Below, one piece after another: positions 45,359 to 53,870 of a stretch of 64,000 nucleotides of DNA. Numbering within the stretch: position 1 is the first letter of the stretch; every line of letters begins with the position of its first letter. The notes under the pieces are model-generated. The model did not search any database, had not been told where the DNA came from, and worked only from the letters and a program-made list of their open reading frames with translations. This DNA comes from Streptomyces cupreus (GTDB lineage: Bacteria > Actinomycetota > Actinomycetes > Streptomycetales > Streptomycetaceae): contig NZ_JACMSF010000009.1 in assembly GCF_014257025.1 (NCBI RefSeq), forward strand, positions 62,001 through 126,000, in the 5' to 3' direction. The translations under genes and the position numbers were made by a program.

Positions 45359-45454
45359 GGTGCTCCACCCTAGGGGTGCTGAGGTGTCCGGACGGACCGA
45401 CCGCCGGAACACGTACGGATGGTCCGGGCTCGGCGGCCTGCGGCAGGTGCTTCA

Positions 45455-46507
45455 TCACGCGGCTCCTCGCTGCTCTTCGGCAGCTCCCGTGACCGTGGCG
45501 AGAACGGTCTCCAGCGCGTCCACCTGACGGCTGAGCCGGAAGAGTTCCAGACGGCCGAGGCAGGCGGCGATCAGTTCGGCGTGCCGGTGGCTGCCGGCGA
45601 TCTTCTGGAGGTCGGTGATACGTCGGATCACCTGTCCGCCGGACTGCACCACCAGTTCCTCGGGAACGAACCGCTCAACGTGCTGAATACCGGCGGGAGC
45701 CAGTGGAAGGCACCCGGCGAGAACGGCTTCGAAGATCCGCTGCGTCATCTGCCCGACCGCGGCGTATCGCTCGGGCAGCAGCAGGACAGTGGCCAGGGCT
45801 CCGCTGTAGAGGCGGTGCACCCCCTCGAAGGGGATCCGGCCGAGGAAGGTGATGTGCGGCCAGCGGCTGGTGTCCGTCCACTTTCCGCCGACCTGGTGAT
45901 CGAAGCATGCGGCGGCCGGGGAGAAGTAGCGGTCGAACTGTGCGTCGCGGTCGTACCGGTTGCCGACGTAGGCGAGCACTGTCTCCCGCGGCCTCTTTGC
46001 GAGTGCGTTCGGGTCCGCCTGGTCCAGCAGTCGGTCGTCGACGGGGAAGAGCAGACGGTGAGCACCGAGCGTGGGGGTGAGGGCTGCCTCGCACACCGCG
46101 ACGCCGGGGGCACGGCGAAGGACGTTGTCTTCGCGCAGTTGGCGGTCCTTGTCCCAGATCACGGTGGGGGTGCTGCGGACCAGGGTGTAGCGCTTGACGA
46201 GTTCGGCTTGGCGGTGGAGGTCGCAGGTGTGTCCCTCGGTGCCGCAGGGCGTGTTGTTGCGTCCGTCGATGAGCCAGCGCCATTCGAGGAACAGCACGTC
46301 GATGTCGGGGATGCCGCCGTCGAAGGTGTACGTACCGCCGAGGTCGTCTCCTGCTTCAAGGAGGTCCCGGTCGGCTTGGAGGAAGACGATCTCGTGACCG
46401 CGCGCGAGGAGAGCGTCGACCAGAGGGCGGCGGTGGCTGCGGCCTCCGTCGGGTGTGTCCGTGATGCCGTTGCCGAGGAAGCCCCAGAAGCTGTATCCGA
46501 TCTTCAT
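45455..46507 (-). CDS. Glycosyltransferase-like protein
   Basis: A 350-residue protein with a GT-B-like layout. The N-terminal domain starts MKIGYSFWGFLGNGITDTPDGG and has RRPLVDALLARGHEIVFLQ. The C-terminal half resembles the donor-binding domain of spore-coat/capsule-type transferases (VLAYVGNRYDRDAQFDRYF, GRIPFEGVHRLYSGALATVLL, QMTQRIFEAVLAGCLPL). It overlaps the carbamoyltransferase by ATGA. It probably transfers a sugar to the pathway core. Confidence 0.65.
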   Translation of the reverse strand: MKIGYSFWGFLGNGITDTPDGGRSHRRPLVDALLARGHEIVFLQADRDLLEAGDDLGGTYTFDGGIPDIDVLFLEWRWLIDGRNNTPCGTEGHTCDLHRQAELVKRYTLVRSTPTVIWDKDRQLREDNVLRRAPGVAVCEAALTPTLGAHRLLFPVDDRLLDQADPNALAKRPRETVLAYVGNRYDRDAQFDRYFSPAAACFDHQVGGKWTDTSRWPHITFLGRIPFEGVHRLYSGALATVLLLPERYAAVGQMTQRIFEAVLAGCLPLAPAGIQHVERFVPEELVVQSGGQVIRRITDLQKIAGSHRHAELIAACLGRLELFRLSRQVDALETVLATVTGAAEEQRGAA

Positions 46508-48234
46508 TTGGTGATCCACCGGCCTTCCAGCAGCAGGGCGTCGAGCCCGGAGTGCGCGAGGCAGTCGAGGGCCATGTCCGGGGTGCCGCAGATGGGCTTG
46601 CCCTTGACGTTGAGCGAGGTGTTGATCAGCACGGGGACGCCGGTACGACGAGCGAATGCCCGCAGCACGTCGTGCATGAAGGGGTTCTGGGTCGGGTTGA
46701 TGGTCTGGAGGCGGGAGGTGCCGTTGGCGTGGACGACGGCGGGGATGTGTTCGCGGGCCTTGTCCGTCACTCCTGAGGCCATGGACATGTACGGCGCGTC
46801 CTGGCCGAGGGTGAAGAACTCCCGTGCTCGGTCGGCGAGGACCATGGGGGCGAACGGGCGGAACGGCTCGCGGAACTTCACGCCCGCGTTCAGACGCTCG
46901 ACGACGCCGGGCTCCAGAGGGGAGGCCAGGATCGACCGGTTCCCCAGTGCGCGGGGGCCGGCCTCCACCCGTCCCTGGAACAGGCCGACGATCATGCCGT
47001 GGGCGAGTTGGTCGGCGAGGAACTCCGCGACCTCGATGTCCAGGGACTTCTGCTGGAGTCCCGGCCACGGGGTGAGGTCCAGGTTCGGCTCTGGATAGGA
47101 CGGCCCGAGGTAGCAGGCGCGGGCGACCCCGCACAGCGGCCGGCCGTTCCCGCTGTCGGTGTGCACGGCGACCGCGGCACCGAGCGCGGTGCCTGCGTCG
47201 CCCGGAGCGGGCGGCACGAAGACCTCGTCGAAGATGCCCGCCTCGATGATCCGCCCGATGCTGACGCAGTTCGTGGCCACGCCGCCGCCCAGGCATAACC
47301 GCCCGGAGCCGGTGAGCAGGCGGGCACGCCGCGCCAGGTGGAGCATCACCTGTTCGGTGCGCTCCTGCAGCGCTGCGGCCAGGTCCTGGTGAACCTCTTG
47401 GAGCGGCTCGTCCGGGCGCCGGGGCGGGCAGGTCTCCACGACGAAGCGGCGGGAGGTCCGCGGGTAGCCGGAGGTGAGGACGCGAGGCGGGAAGTAGGCC
47501 GGGTCCAGGGCGAAGCCGGTGGCGGTGGTGCGGACCGCGCGGGCGAAGAGGTGTCGGAAGCGGGCGGGGTCGCCGAGGGCGGCGAGCGCCATCACGGTGC
47601 CTTCTTCGTCGCCCCGGCGCCAGCCCAGGTGCTCGGTGACCGCCCCGTATACGTAGCCCAGCGAGGCCGGGTCGTGGATCGCCTCCAGCGTACGGGTAGC
47701 GGGACGGTCGGCATGGTGGCCGTGGGCGATCGTCGTGGTCTGCCGCTCGCCGAGGCTGTCGACGACCAGCACCGCGGACTCGTCCCACCCCGAGGCGGCA
47801 AAGGCGGTCAGCTGATGGGCGCGGTGGTGCAGTACGGGCGAGACCTGCGCGCCGGGGAACTGTCGGCCGAGGGACTGGACCCGGCGCCGGGTGCGCAGCG
47901 CAACCTTGGCGAATCCGGCGGCCCGTGGCAGAGCCCGGCCACGGGTTGTGCCCGAGAGTGCGAGGCGCAGGGCTGCGGGGGTCTCGGCGAGGTAGCGGAC
48001 GGGCTGGAAGTTGTACGCGACGGCGTCGACGTCGGCGGACGTGAGGCCGGCCTCACCCAGCAGCCACTCGACGGCGTGGTGGGGGTACTCGTGGGTGTGC
48101 TTCTTCTGGGAGAGGCGTTCCTCCTCGACGAAGCCGACCAGTTCACCGTCCACCAGGAGCGCGGCGGCGGAGTCGTGCGTGTAGGAACAGAGGCCGAGAA
48201 CGACGGCGGGCACGTGGTCCACCGCGGTCGTCAC
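46504..48234 (-). CDS. O-carbamoyltransferase (NodU/CmcH/TobZ family)
   Basis: A 576-residue two-domain carbamoyltransferase. The Kae1-like N-terminal domain carries GLCSYTHDSAAALL (His20), EEERLSQKKHTHEYP and HHRAHQLTAF. It continues with LVVDSLGE and LCLGGGVATNCV. The YrdC-like part has GRVEAGPRALGNRSILASP and NTSLNVKGKPICGTP. The family uses carbamoyl phosphate and ATP to carbamoylate a hydroxyl. GTG 48234 overlaps the thymidylate-synthase-like stop; a GTG 15 bp downstream, better spaced from AAGGAGG, is an alternative start. The coupling suggests it acts on the product of that enzyme (inference). Confidence 0.9.
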   Translation of the reverse strand: MTTAVDHVPAVVLGLCSYTHDSAAALLVDGELVGFVEEERLSQKKHTHEYPHHAVEWLLGEAGLTSADVDAVAYNFQPVRYLAETPAALRLALSGTTRGRALPRAAGFAKVALRTRRRVQSLGRQFPGAQVSPVLHHRAHQLTAFAASGWDESAVLVVDSLGERQTTTIAHGHHADRPATRTLEAIHDPASLGYVYGAVTEHLGWRRGDEEGTVMALAALGDPARFRHLFARAVRTTATGFALDPAYFPPRVLTSGYPRTSRRFVVETCPPRRPDEPLQEVHQDLAAALQERTEQVMLHLARRARLLTGSGRLCLGGGVATNCVSIGRIIEAGIFDEVFVPPAPGDAGTALGAAVAVHTDSGNGRPLCGVARACYLGPSYPEPNLDLTPWPGLQQKSLDIEVAEFLADQLAHGMIVGLFQGRVEAGPRALGNRSILASPLEPGVVERLNAGVKFREPFRPFAPMVLADRAREFFTLGQDAPYMSMASGVTDKAREHIPAVVHANGTSRLQTINPTQNPFMHDVLRAFARRTGVPVLINTSLNVKGKPICGTPDMALDCLAHSGLDALLLEGRWITK

Positions 48235-49190
48235 CTCCTTCCCGCAGTAGCCGGGGCGGCCGAGGTTCCGGTTCGGCGGGTCAGTTCGCCGTACCAGGCC
48301 GTCAGGGCCTCGCCGAGAGGTCCGTCGACGGCGTCGGCGACGCGCCACGCCTGTTCGCGCATCCCGTCCTTCCACAGCCGGTAGCTGCACATCGTGTCGG
48401 CCATGGAGTCCCAGCCCGGATGCCCGGTCTCAGCACGTGCCTCGACTCGGCCGAGTAGTTCGTCGAAGCCCTCCCACGGCGTGGTGAGTCCGGGCATCAG
48501 GGGGCTCGCGGCGACGTCGGTCAGCCCGTCGGCCCTGTCGAGGTCGCGCTCGTAGATGTGCAGCGAGCTGACGTGGTGGTGGTACTCGCCCAGCTCCGCG
48601 TCGAGCCAGCCCGCGACCAGCTCGTGCAGCGTGGTGAAGAAGAACAGGTCGTACGGCAGGCCGATCCACACATCCTGGCCGCGCATGGTGGTGGACATGT
48701 GCAGGCGGCCGGCACGCAGGTGGAAGCGGAAGCCGAGCGTGCAGGGGACGTCCCTGTGCCCGGCGGTGTCGCGGGCCGGGTCGTACAGCTGGATCAGAGC
48801 GCGGCGGGAGTCGGGGTCGTCCCTGAGGATCTCGACCACGCGGTGGAGCTGGTCCACCTTCCCGGCCCAGTTCCGCATCCGCGGGCCGTAGGCACCCTGC
48901 AGGATCCCGTCGTCGGCGTACTGGCGCAGCCGCTCGTTGTATCCGTAGATCCACGGGGCGTCGGTCCCGGAGAGATGCCAGACGGTCTCGGCCACCGCGA
49001 AGGCGGGATTGAGGATTCGGACGGGCGGCGCGTACAGCAGACGGGCCCTGGGCTGGGTCAGCGTCATGTTGACATCGAAGACCTCGCGGGTGGCCATTCC
49101 GCGCGGGCTGACCTTGTCCCCGCTCTTGGCCAACATCACCGCGCCGATGAAGAGTTCGGCAACGCTGTCGCCGGTGAACGTGTTTGTCAT
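48231..49190 (-). CDS. Thymidylate-synthase-family CMP/dCMP hydroxymethylase candidate
   Basis: A 319-residue thymidylate-synthase homologue. Aligned motifs: Cys150 nucleophile (DVPCTLGF), Arg170 and Asp173 (MRGQDVWIG), and a His-x-Tyr pair (SLHIY). The residue that reads the base, Asn177 in E. coli ThyA (LPFNI), is Asp181 here (LPYDLF). In thymidylate synthase the Asn-to-Asp change favours cytosine nucleotides, and T4 dCMP hydroxymethylase has Asp there. The mildiomycin and bacimethrin pathways also use homologues that hydroxymethylate CMP. So 5-hydroxymethylation of a cytosine nucleotide is the best prediction. It overlaps both neighbours, including the carbamoyltransferase. Confidence 0.8.
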   Translation of the reverse strand: MTNTFTGDSVAELFIGAVMLAKSGDKVSPRGMATREVFDVNMTLTQPRARLLYAPPVRILNPAFAVAETVWHLSGTDAPWIYGYNERLRQYADDGILQGAYGPRMRNWAGKVDQLHRVVEILRDDPDSRRALIQLYDPARDTAGHRDVPCTLGFRFHLRAGRLHMSTTMRGQDVWIGLPYDLFFFTTLHELVAGWLDAELGEYHHHVSSLHIYERDLDRADGLTDVAASPLMPGLTTPWEGFDELLGRVEARAETGHPGWDSMADTMCSYRLWKDGMREQAWRVADAVDGPLGEALTAWYGELTRRTGTSAAPATAGRR

Positions 49191-50818
49191 CGCCTGTCGG
49201 TCCCTTGCGCTGAGTGGTGGGGAGTTGTGCTGCCGGACAGCGCCTGGGTGACGATGTCCGCGACGGCGTCGGCGCTGCGGCCGTCCCAGTGGCAGATCGA
49301 CTCCCTGGCCGCCGTCGGTACGCGTACGGTCTGCGGAGACTCGTCGATACGCGTCAGGAACCTGGCGATATCCCGGCTGGACTCGCAACGCCAAGCGGCC
49401 CCGTGGTCGGCGAGTCCCAACGTGCGCGTGGCAGGAAGCGCCAGTTCCAGTACTGGCACTTCGAGGAGCAGAGCCTCGATCCCGCACGTCGATGACGCGC
49501 TGATCAGGGCATCCCCGCCGGCCAGGCATCCGCGGGCTCCGACCTCCGAGCCGATCAAGGCGACCGGGACACCGTTCAGCACGTCGAGCAGAGGCGACAG
49601 CGTCTCGGCGTCCTGGGCAGGGTGTGGCGCCACCACAAGGCCCCAGCCGCCCTCCGCGTTACGTAGCCCCTCAACCAGAACCTCCGTCTGGCCAAGAAGC
49701 CGCTGCTCGTTGAACGGCTGGCACGCCCACACGACGATCCTTGTCGGCGCTGAACCCGTCTGCTCCTTCAACATCCTCTGCAGGTAGGCCCGCTGACCGA
49801 GGCGGTCAACCTGGGTGAGCCCGTCGAACCGCGGCTGGCCGACGACGTACGTACGAGCGTCAGCGCGTCGAGTCCGCGCCTGGGCCGCGCGCACATCACG
49901 CGCCCCCATGACCGCGACATGGCGGCAGCGCTGGGCGTGCGAGGAGGTCTGCCCCTCGATCCACGCGCCGTGCTGGACGTAGACGGTGTCCGCGGCAGCA
50001 CGTTCGGCGGCGCGAACGGCGAGGACGCCGAGCGGGCTGGAGTCGTTGCTGCACAACAGGACCCGACTGTGGGATGCGAGGAGAACGGCGTCGAGCCACT
50101 GCTCGACGTACAGCGTTGCCGACCAAGACGGTTGGGTGCAGCCGGCGCTGCGCACAAGCACTCGGGCGGCGAGCCACGCCAGTCGGCCGATGCCGATCTC
50201 GTGCTGTCCTACTCGTACCGTGCGCTCGTTTTCGGGCCGGAAAGCGCTCTGGGCAGGTACGTCTCTGTGTCGGCCAAGGGCTTCTTCTGGCAGGCGGAGC
50301 ACGGTGATTCCCGGTTCCGACGTATCCGGGAAACGTTGATCCACTTCGGAGGCCATGTCCACGACGGTGCTCCTCACCCCTTGGCAGGCGAGGTCGGAAA
50401 GAACCGGAAGCAAAGTCTCCGCATGGCGGGATGACCAGGAGACGGCGCACACGGGTGCGGTGGTGACCTTCAAGCGAGGCTGGACCGGCACCGCGAGCTC
50501 GCCACCGTCCGGGGTGAGTTGGCCGGGCTCGCCGTGCCCGAGGAGAAAGGAAAGACCTGCCTCGGACACTTCGTACGCGACGTAGCCGAGAGACGTACTG
50601 CCGCCAGCCACCACCAGATCCTCGGCTGCGCCGAACACCGTGGTGGTCGGCACCTCGTCCAGTTCCAAGAGCTGCCTCACCAGGCGGGTGACCAGGCGGC
50701 GAATCGGTACGTGGTGGACCGACAGCCAGCTCACGCCGCCGGCCGTCACGAGCGCATCACCGTACTCTGCTTCCAGCGCGGTCATCAGCGCCTCGACGCC
50801 TTGGCCAGAGTCGGTCAC
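49187..50818 (-). CDS. GT-B-fold transferase, capsule/teichoic type
   Basis: A 543-residue protein. The C-terminal 300 residues resemble the glycerophosphotransferase and capsule-polysaccharide transferase GT-B fold: VYVQHGAWIEGQTSSHAQ, RIVVWACQPFNEQRLLG, VVAPHPAQDAETL (HP motif) and ISASSTCGIEALLLEVPVLEL. The N-terminal 200 residues are divergent. It could use a CDP- or CMP-activated donor, which would suit the KdsB-like enzyme at the other end of the operon (inference). It overlaps both neighbours by ATGA. Confidence 0.6.
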   Translation of the reverse strand: MTDSGQGVEALMTALEAEYGDALVTAGGVSWLSVHHVPIRRLVTRLVRQLLELDEVPTTTVFGAAEDLVVAGGSTSLGYVAYEVSEAGLSFLLGHGEPGQLTPDGGELAVPVQPRLKVTTAPVCAVSWSSRHAETLLPVLSDLACQGVRSTVVDMASEVDQRFPDTSEPGITVLRLPEEALGRHRDVPAQSAFRPENERTVRVGQHEIGIGRLAWLAARVLVRSAGCTQPSWSATLYVEQWLDAVLLASHSRVLLCSNDSSPLGVLAVRAAERAAADTVYVQHGAWIEGQTSSHAQRCRHVAVMGARDVRAAQARTRRADARTYVVGQPRFDGLTQVDRLGQRAYLQRMLKEQTGSAPTRIVVWACQPFNEQRLLGQTEVLVEGLRNAEGGWGLVVAPHPAQDAETLSPLLDVLNGVPVALIGSEVGARGCLAGGDALISASSTCGIEALLLEVPVLELALPATRTLGLADHGAAWRCESSRDIARFLTRIDESPQTVRVPTAARESICHWDGRSADAVADIVTQALSGSTTPHHSAQGTDRR

Positions 50819-52074
50819 AGCAGGCTCCCCTCGATGAGGGACACGCTCTTCTTGCTCACGTCGAGCAGTCGAAGGAGGTCCACCGGCGACTGTGCGATCT
50901 GGGGCTCCGAAGTGCCGGGGGCGCCATAACCCCAGGCGGCGTGTACGTAGGAGATACCGGCTCGGCGAGCGGCCTCACGGTCGACTTCCATGTCGCCCAC
51001 GTAGGTTGCGGACGCCGGATCGGCCGCGAGGTCAACGAGTGCGAGCAGCAGCGGGTCCGGGGCCGGCTTGCCTCTCCCCGGACCGCCGGGTGCGCGGACG
51101 GTGGCGAAGGGACAGCCGAGTTGGGCGAGGAGTGGAGCGGCTCGGTCCAAGGGCTTGGACGTTACGACGCCGAGGCGCCAGTCGGCGGCGGCGAAGGCGT
51201 GGAGCACTTCCTCTATGCCCTCGAACGGTCGGGCCGGAGGGGAGACGGCCTTCGAAGCCTCCGCGTACGTCTGGTGGATCCGATCGGCGTCGGCCAGCTC
51301 GAGCCGCTCCATGATGTCGTTGAACGGACGGCCCAGGTGCTGCTCGTACATCTCGAACGGCAGGTCGATGCCGTGACTCTGCTGGACCGCACGCCACGCC
51401 TCCTGCATGACGGGGCGCGTATCGACCAGGACACCGTCCAGGTCGAGGAGCAGCACATGCTGCGTCACGACGTCTTCCATCTTCTTCCTCGGGGGTAAGG
51501 GCAAGGCGACGGGCGCGGGTTGAGCGGGCATGGCGAACGCCTCCATGGCGAGCGAGGGGGGCTGAAAGGGGTGTGCGGTGGGGGTCAGGCCGCAGGGGAC
51601 GGACTCTCGGCGTCTCACGACCGCGAGAACCCGCTTTCCGCTGCCGTCTTCGTTGAGACAAGCCGTCCACGTGTCGGCCTCGGCCGTGACGAGCAGCAGA
51701 CCGCGTCCGTCCAGCGAGTCCGGCCCACTGGTGCGAGGGATCGGCGGCAAGGGAGAGTTGTCCTCCACCTCGATGCCCACGATTCCGCTCTGGGCGGCGA
51801 GGGTCAGGGTGATGTGCTCGGCCACCACCTGGCCGTTCGCGTCCGAGGGGCGCTCGGTGCCGCCTGGCGTACCGCCGTGGCGCTCGGCGTTCGTGGTGAG
51901 TTCGCTGACGATCAAGACCGTGCGGTCCATCAGGTCTTCGAGTCCCCAGGCCGACAGCTTCTCCCGCGTGAAGGTCCGTGCCGCCCCGGGTGCCCTGTCG
52001 TCCGAGACCATGGTGAGGCTCACCCGGTACTCGGGGGACTCGATGACGGACTCCAGGCTCCAGATGGGCATCAT
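50815..52074 (-). CDS. Fusion of an anti-sigma-type ATPase and a HAD phosphatase
   Basis: One uninterrupted 419-codon frame. Residues 1-155 are a HATPase_c_2 domain of the SpoIIAB/RsbW type (N-box SELTTNAERHG with Glu58 and Asn62, EVEDNSP, DGRGLLLV). A 40-residue Pro/Ala linker follows. Residues 199-419 are a HAD phosphatase (DLDGVLVD with Asp211 and Asp213, VVTSKP, GKPAPDPLLL, YVGDMEVD). ATG 52074 is preceded by GGAGG. A second good ribosome site precedes Met199 (51480), so HAD may also be made alone. The ATPase may tie the operon to sigma-factor control; the HAD part probably dephosphorylates an intermediate. Confidence 0.75.
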   Translation of the reverse strand: MMPIWSLESVIESPEYRVSLTMVSDDRAPGAARTFTREKLSAWGLEDLMDRTVLIVSELTTNAERHGGTPGGTERPSDANGQVVAEHITLTLAAQSGIVGIEVEDNSPLPPIPRTSGPDSLDGRGLLLVTAEADTWTACLNEDGSGKRVLAVVRRRESVPCGLTPTAHPFQPPSLAMEAFAMPAQPAPVALPLPPRKKMEDVVTQHVLLLDLDGVLVDTRPVMQEAWRAVQQSHGIDLPFEMYEQHLGRPFNDIMERLELADADRIHQTYAEASKAVSPPARPFEGIEEVLHAFAAADWRLGVVTSKPLDRAAPLLAQLGCPFATVRAPGGPGRGKPAPDPLLLALVDLAADPASATYVGDMEVDREAARRAGISYVHAAWGYGAPGTSEPQIAQSPVDLLRLLDVSKKSVSLIEGSLL

Positions 52075-52408
52075 CTCGGCCTCCTCACAGCGTCCGCCGG
52101 AGTCCATCAAGGACTCGGCGGCAGGTCTCGGTGGAGGCGTCGAAGCTGCGGAGGTTCGCGTCGACCGCCGTTCTCGGACCTCCCTCTCTGCCCTGGGCCG
52201 GCTCGGAGACATGGCCCGGTCCGCCCGGCAGCATCCGGTCTCCAGAGCCGTACGTCTGGATTGCGTTCACCGAATTCCTCCCGGGGGGAAGCCAGTTGGT
52301 GGTTTCGTTGACCTTGAGCGAACCGTGAATCACGGTGGGTTGGTATCCCCCACCGGTCGGCGACGCCGTCAAACCCGTCAAAGATCATCTTGTGGACAGG
52401 GGCGCACG
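52075..52408. promoter_or_regulatory. Divergent promoter region of the biosynthetic operon
   Basis: 334 bp between the operon's first gene and the XRE-TPR regulator read in the other direction. It contains a perfect 15-bp palindrome. No other gene is evident. Confidence 0.5.
52322..52336. promoter_or_regulatory. Perfect palindrome, candidate operator
   Basis: ACCGTGAATCACGGT, two 7-bp arms around a single A, 73 bp before the regulator start and about 250 bp before the operon. Its size and symmetry suit a dimeric helix-turn-helix protein such as the adjacent regulator. Confidence 0.5.
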
Positions 52409-53797
52409 ATGAGGCGCGAGCGGAACGAGAAACTGGCCGCTGTTATCGCGGAAACCGGATGGTCGCAGCCGAAAGTCGCCGCTGCCCTCATACGGGTTGC
52501 GGCCGAGGTCGGCGCCGACGAGCTGCTCGGCACCAGCCGCTCGCACATCGCGATGTGGATCGCGGGAACGGAACCCTCCGGGCGGGCGCCCCTTATCTTG
52601 AGCGAGACGTTGTCCCGTCGGCTCCAACGCCCCATCACTCCCGCCGAGATCGGCCTCACCCCGCCGAAATCGGGTGCGGTCATGGCATCCGAATGGCACG
52701 TCGATACGGTGAGTGCGTTGGTGGATCTGGGGAGAAGCAACGTGGACCTGGAGCGACGCCGAGTGCTGGCCGGCACGGCCTACTCGGTGACCGGACTCGC
52801 CCTGCCTGGACAGACGTGGTGGGACGAGGCCCCCGAGCGTGCCCGATCGCGCCCCGCTTCGACGAGCCGGAGAATCGGGACTGCCGAGATCAACGCGCTG
52901 AAGGAGATGACCGAGTTCTTCTCGAAGCGCGACCAACGCCAAGGCGGAGTGGACGGCCGGACAGCCCTCTACCAGTACATCTACGACGACGTCGCGACGT
53001 ACGTCGGCGGTGTCTTCGCCAGTGACGAGACGCGCTGCCGCCTCTTCGCCGCCGCTGCCGAGCTGGTGTACGTCGCCGGCTGGATGAGCTTCGACGCGTC
53101 GCACCATGAGGCCGCCCGGCGGTACTTCACCCTGGCGGTGAAGCTGGCGGCCGAGGCCGAGGACGCACCACTGGCTGGCCACGTCCTGCGAGCCATGGCC
53201 CACCAGGCGACAGATCTCGGCCACCCCGAGGAAGCCGTGGACATCGCGACGGCCTCGGTCGAGCACAAGCGGTACACCCTGGCGACTCCTCGCGAACGAG
53301 CCTTGCTAGGCGTCGTGCGGGCGCGGAGCCTGGCCACGGCCGGACAGCGGCGAGAAGCGCGTGCAGTCCTCCTCCGGGCTGAGGACGACCTCGCAGCGGC
53401 AAAGCCCGGGGATGACGAACCAGCCCGCGTCTGGTTCTTCTCCGAGGCCAGCCTGGCTCACGAGACAGCTCGCACGCTCTGGGCTCTCGGCGACCTCCAG
53501 GGGGCCCAGGACGAGTTCTGGCGCAGTGTCCATACGAGGGAGACTGGTGCCTTCGGTCGCACTCACGTCGTGACCTTGGGATACCTGGGCGCCGCGCAGG
53601 CAAGTCAGGGCAACGTCGAGGCCGCGTGCGGCACTTGGGCCCAAGCCCTGGACGCCATGAACGGCGTCCATTCCGGTCGAGCCCGCGAGGCGGTGATCAA
53701 CATGCGCCGGGTTCTCTCCCCGTACCGCAACCGCGGGATCAGCGCGGCAGCGGAGATCGACGAACGAGCCAAGGCCGTGCTCAGGCGAGTAGCCTGA
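52409..53797 (+). CDS. XRE/TPR transcriptional regulator
   Basis: A 462-residue regulator. Residues about 5-75 are a helix-turn-helix (EKLAAVIAETGWSQPKVAAALI, SRSHIAMWIAGTEPSGRAPL). The remaining 350 residues are TPR-like helices (YFTLAVKLAAEAEDAPLAGHVLRAM, ATAGQRREARAVLLRAEDDL). This is a common Streptomyces architecture for cluster-linked regulators that may sense a small ligand. It is divergent from the biosynthetic operon, so it is the likely local regulator. ATG 52409 was chosen because upstream sequence is antisense to the operon and not protein-like. Confidence 0.8.
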   Translation: MRRERNEKLAAVIAETGWSQPKVAAALIRVAAEVGADELLGTSRSHIAMWIAGTEPSGRAPLILSETLSRRLQRPITPAEIGLTPPKSGAVMASEWHVDTVSALVDLGRSNVDLERRRVLAGTAYSVTGLALPGQTWWDEAPERARSRPASTSRRIGTAEINALKEMTEFFSKRDQRQGGVDGRTALYQYIYDDVATYVGGVFASDETRCRLFAAAAELVYVAGWMSFDASHHEAARRYFTLAVKLAAEAEDAPLAGHVLRAMAHQATDLGHPEEAVDIATASVEHKRYTLATPRERALLGVVRARSLATAGQRREARAVLLRAEDDLAAAKPGDDEPARVWFFSEASLAHETARTLWALGDLQGAQDEFWRSVHTRETGAFGRTHVVTLGYLGAAQASQGNVEAACGTWAQALDAMNGVHSGRAREAVINMRRVLSPYRNRGISAAAEIDERAKAVLRRVA

Positions 53798-53870
53798 CCG
53801 CGCCATGACGATGGGGGCGCGGTGCGGTCACGTACCGGGCATCCCATCTGGAAGGACAGAAGGGGCAGTT

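Noticed and set aside
45455..47788. 777-codon frame spanning carbamoyltransferase and glycosyltransferase regions
   Set aside because: The upstream 430 codons are an out-of-frame shadow of the carbamoyltransferase; the true start is the ATG at 46507.
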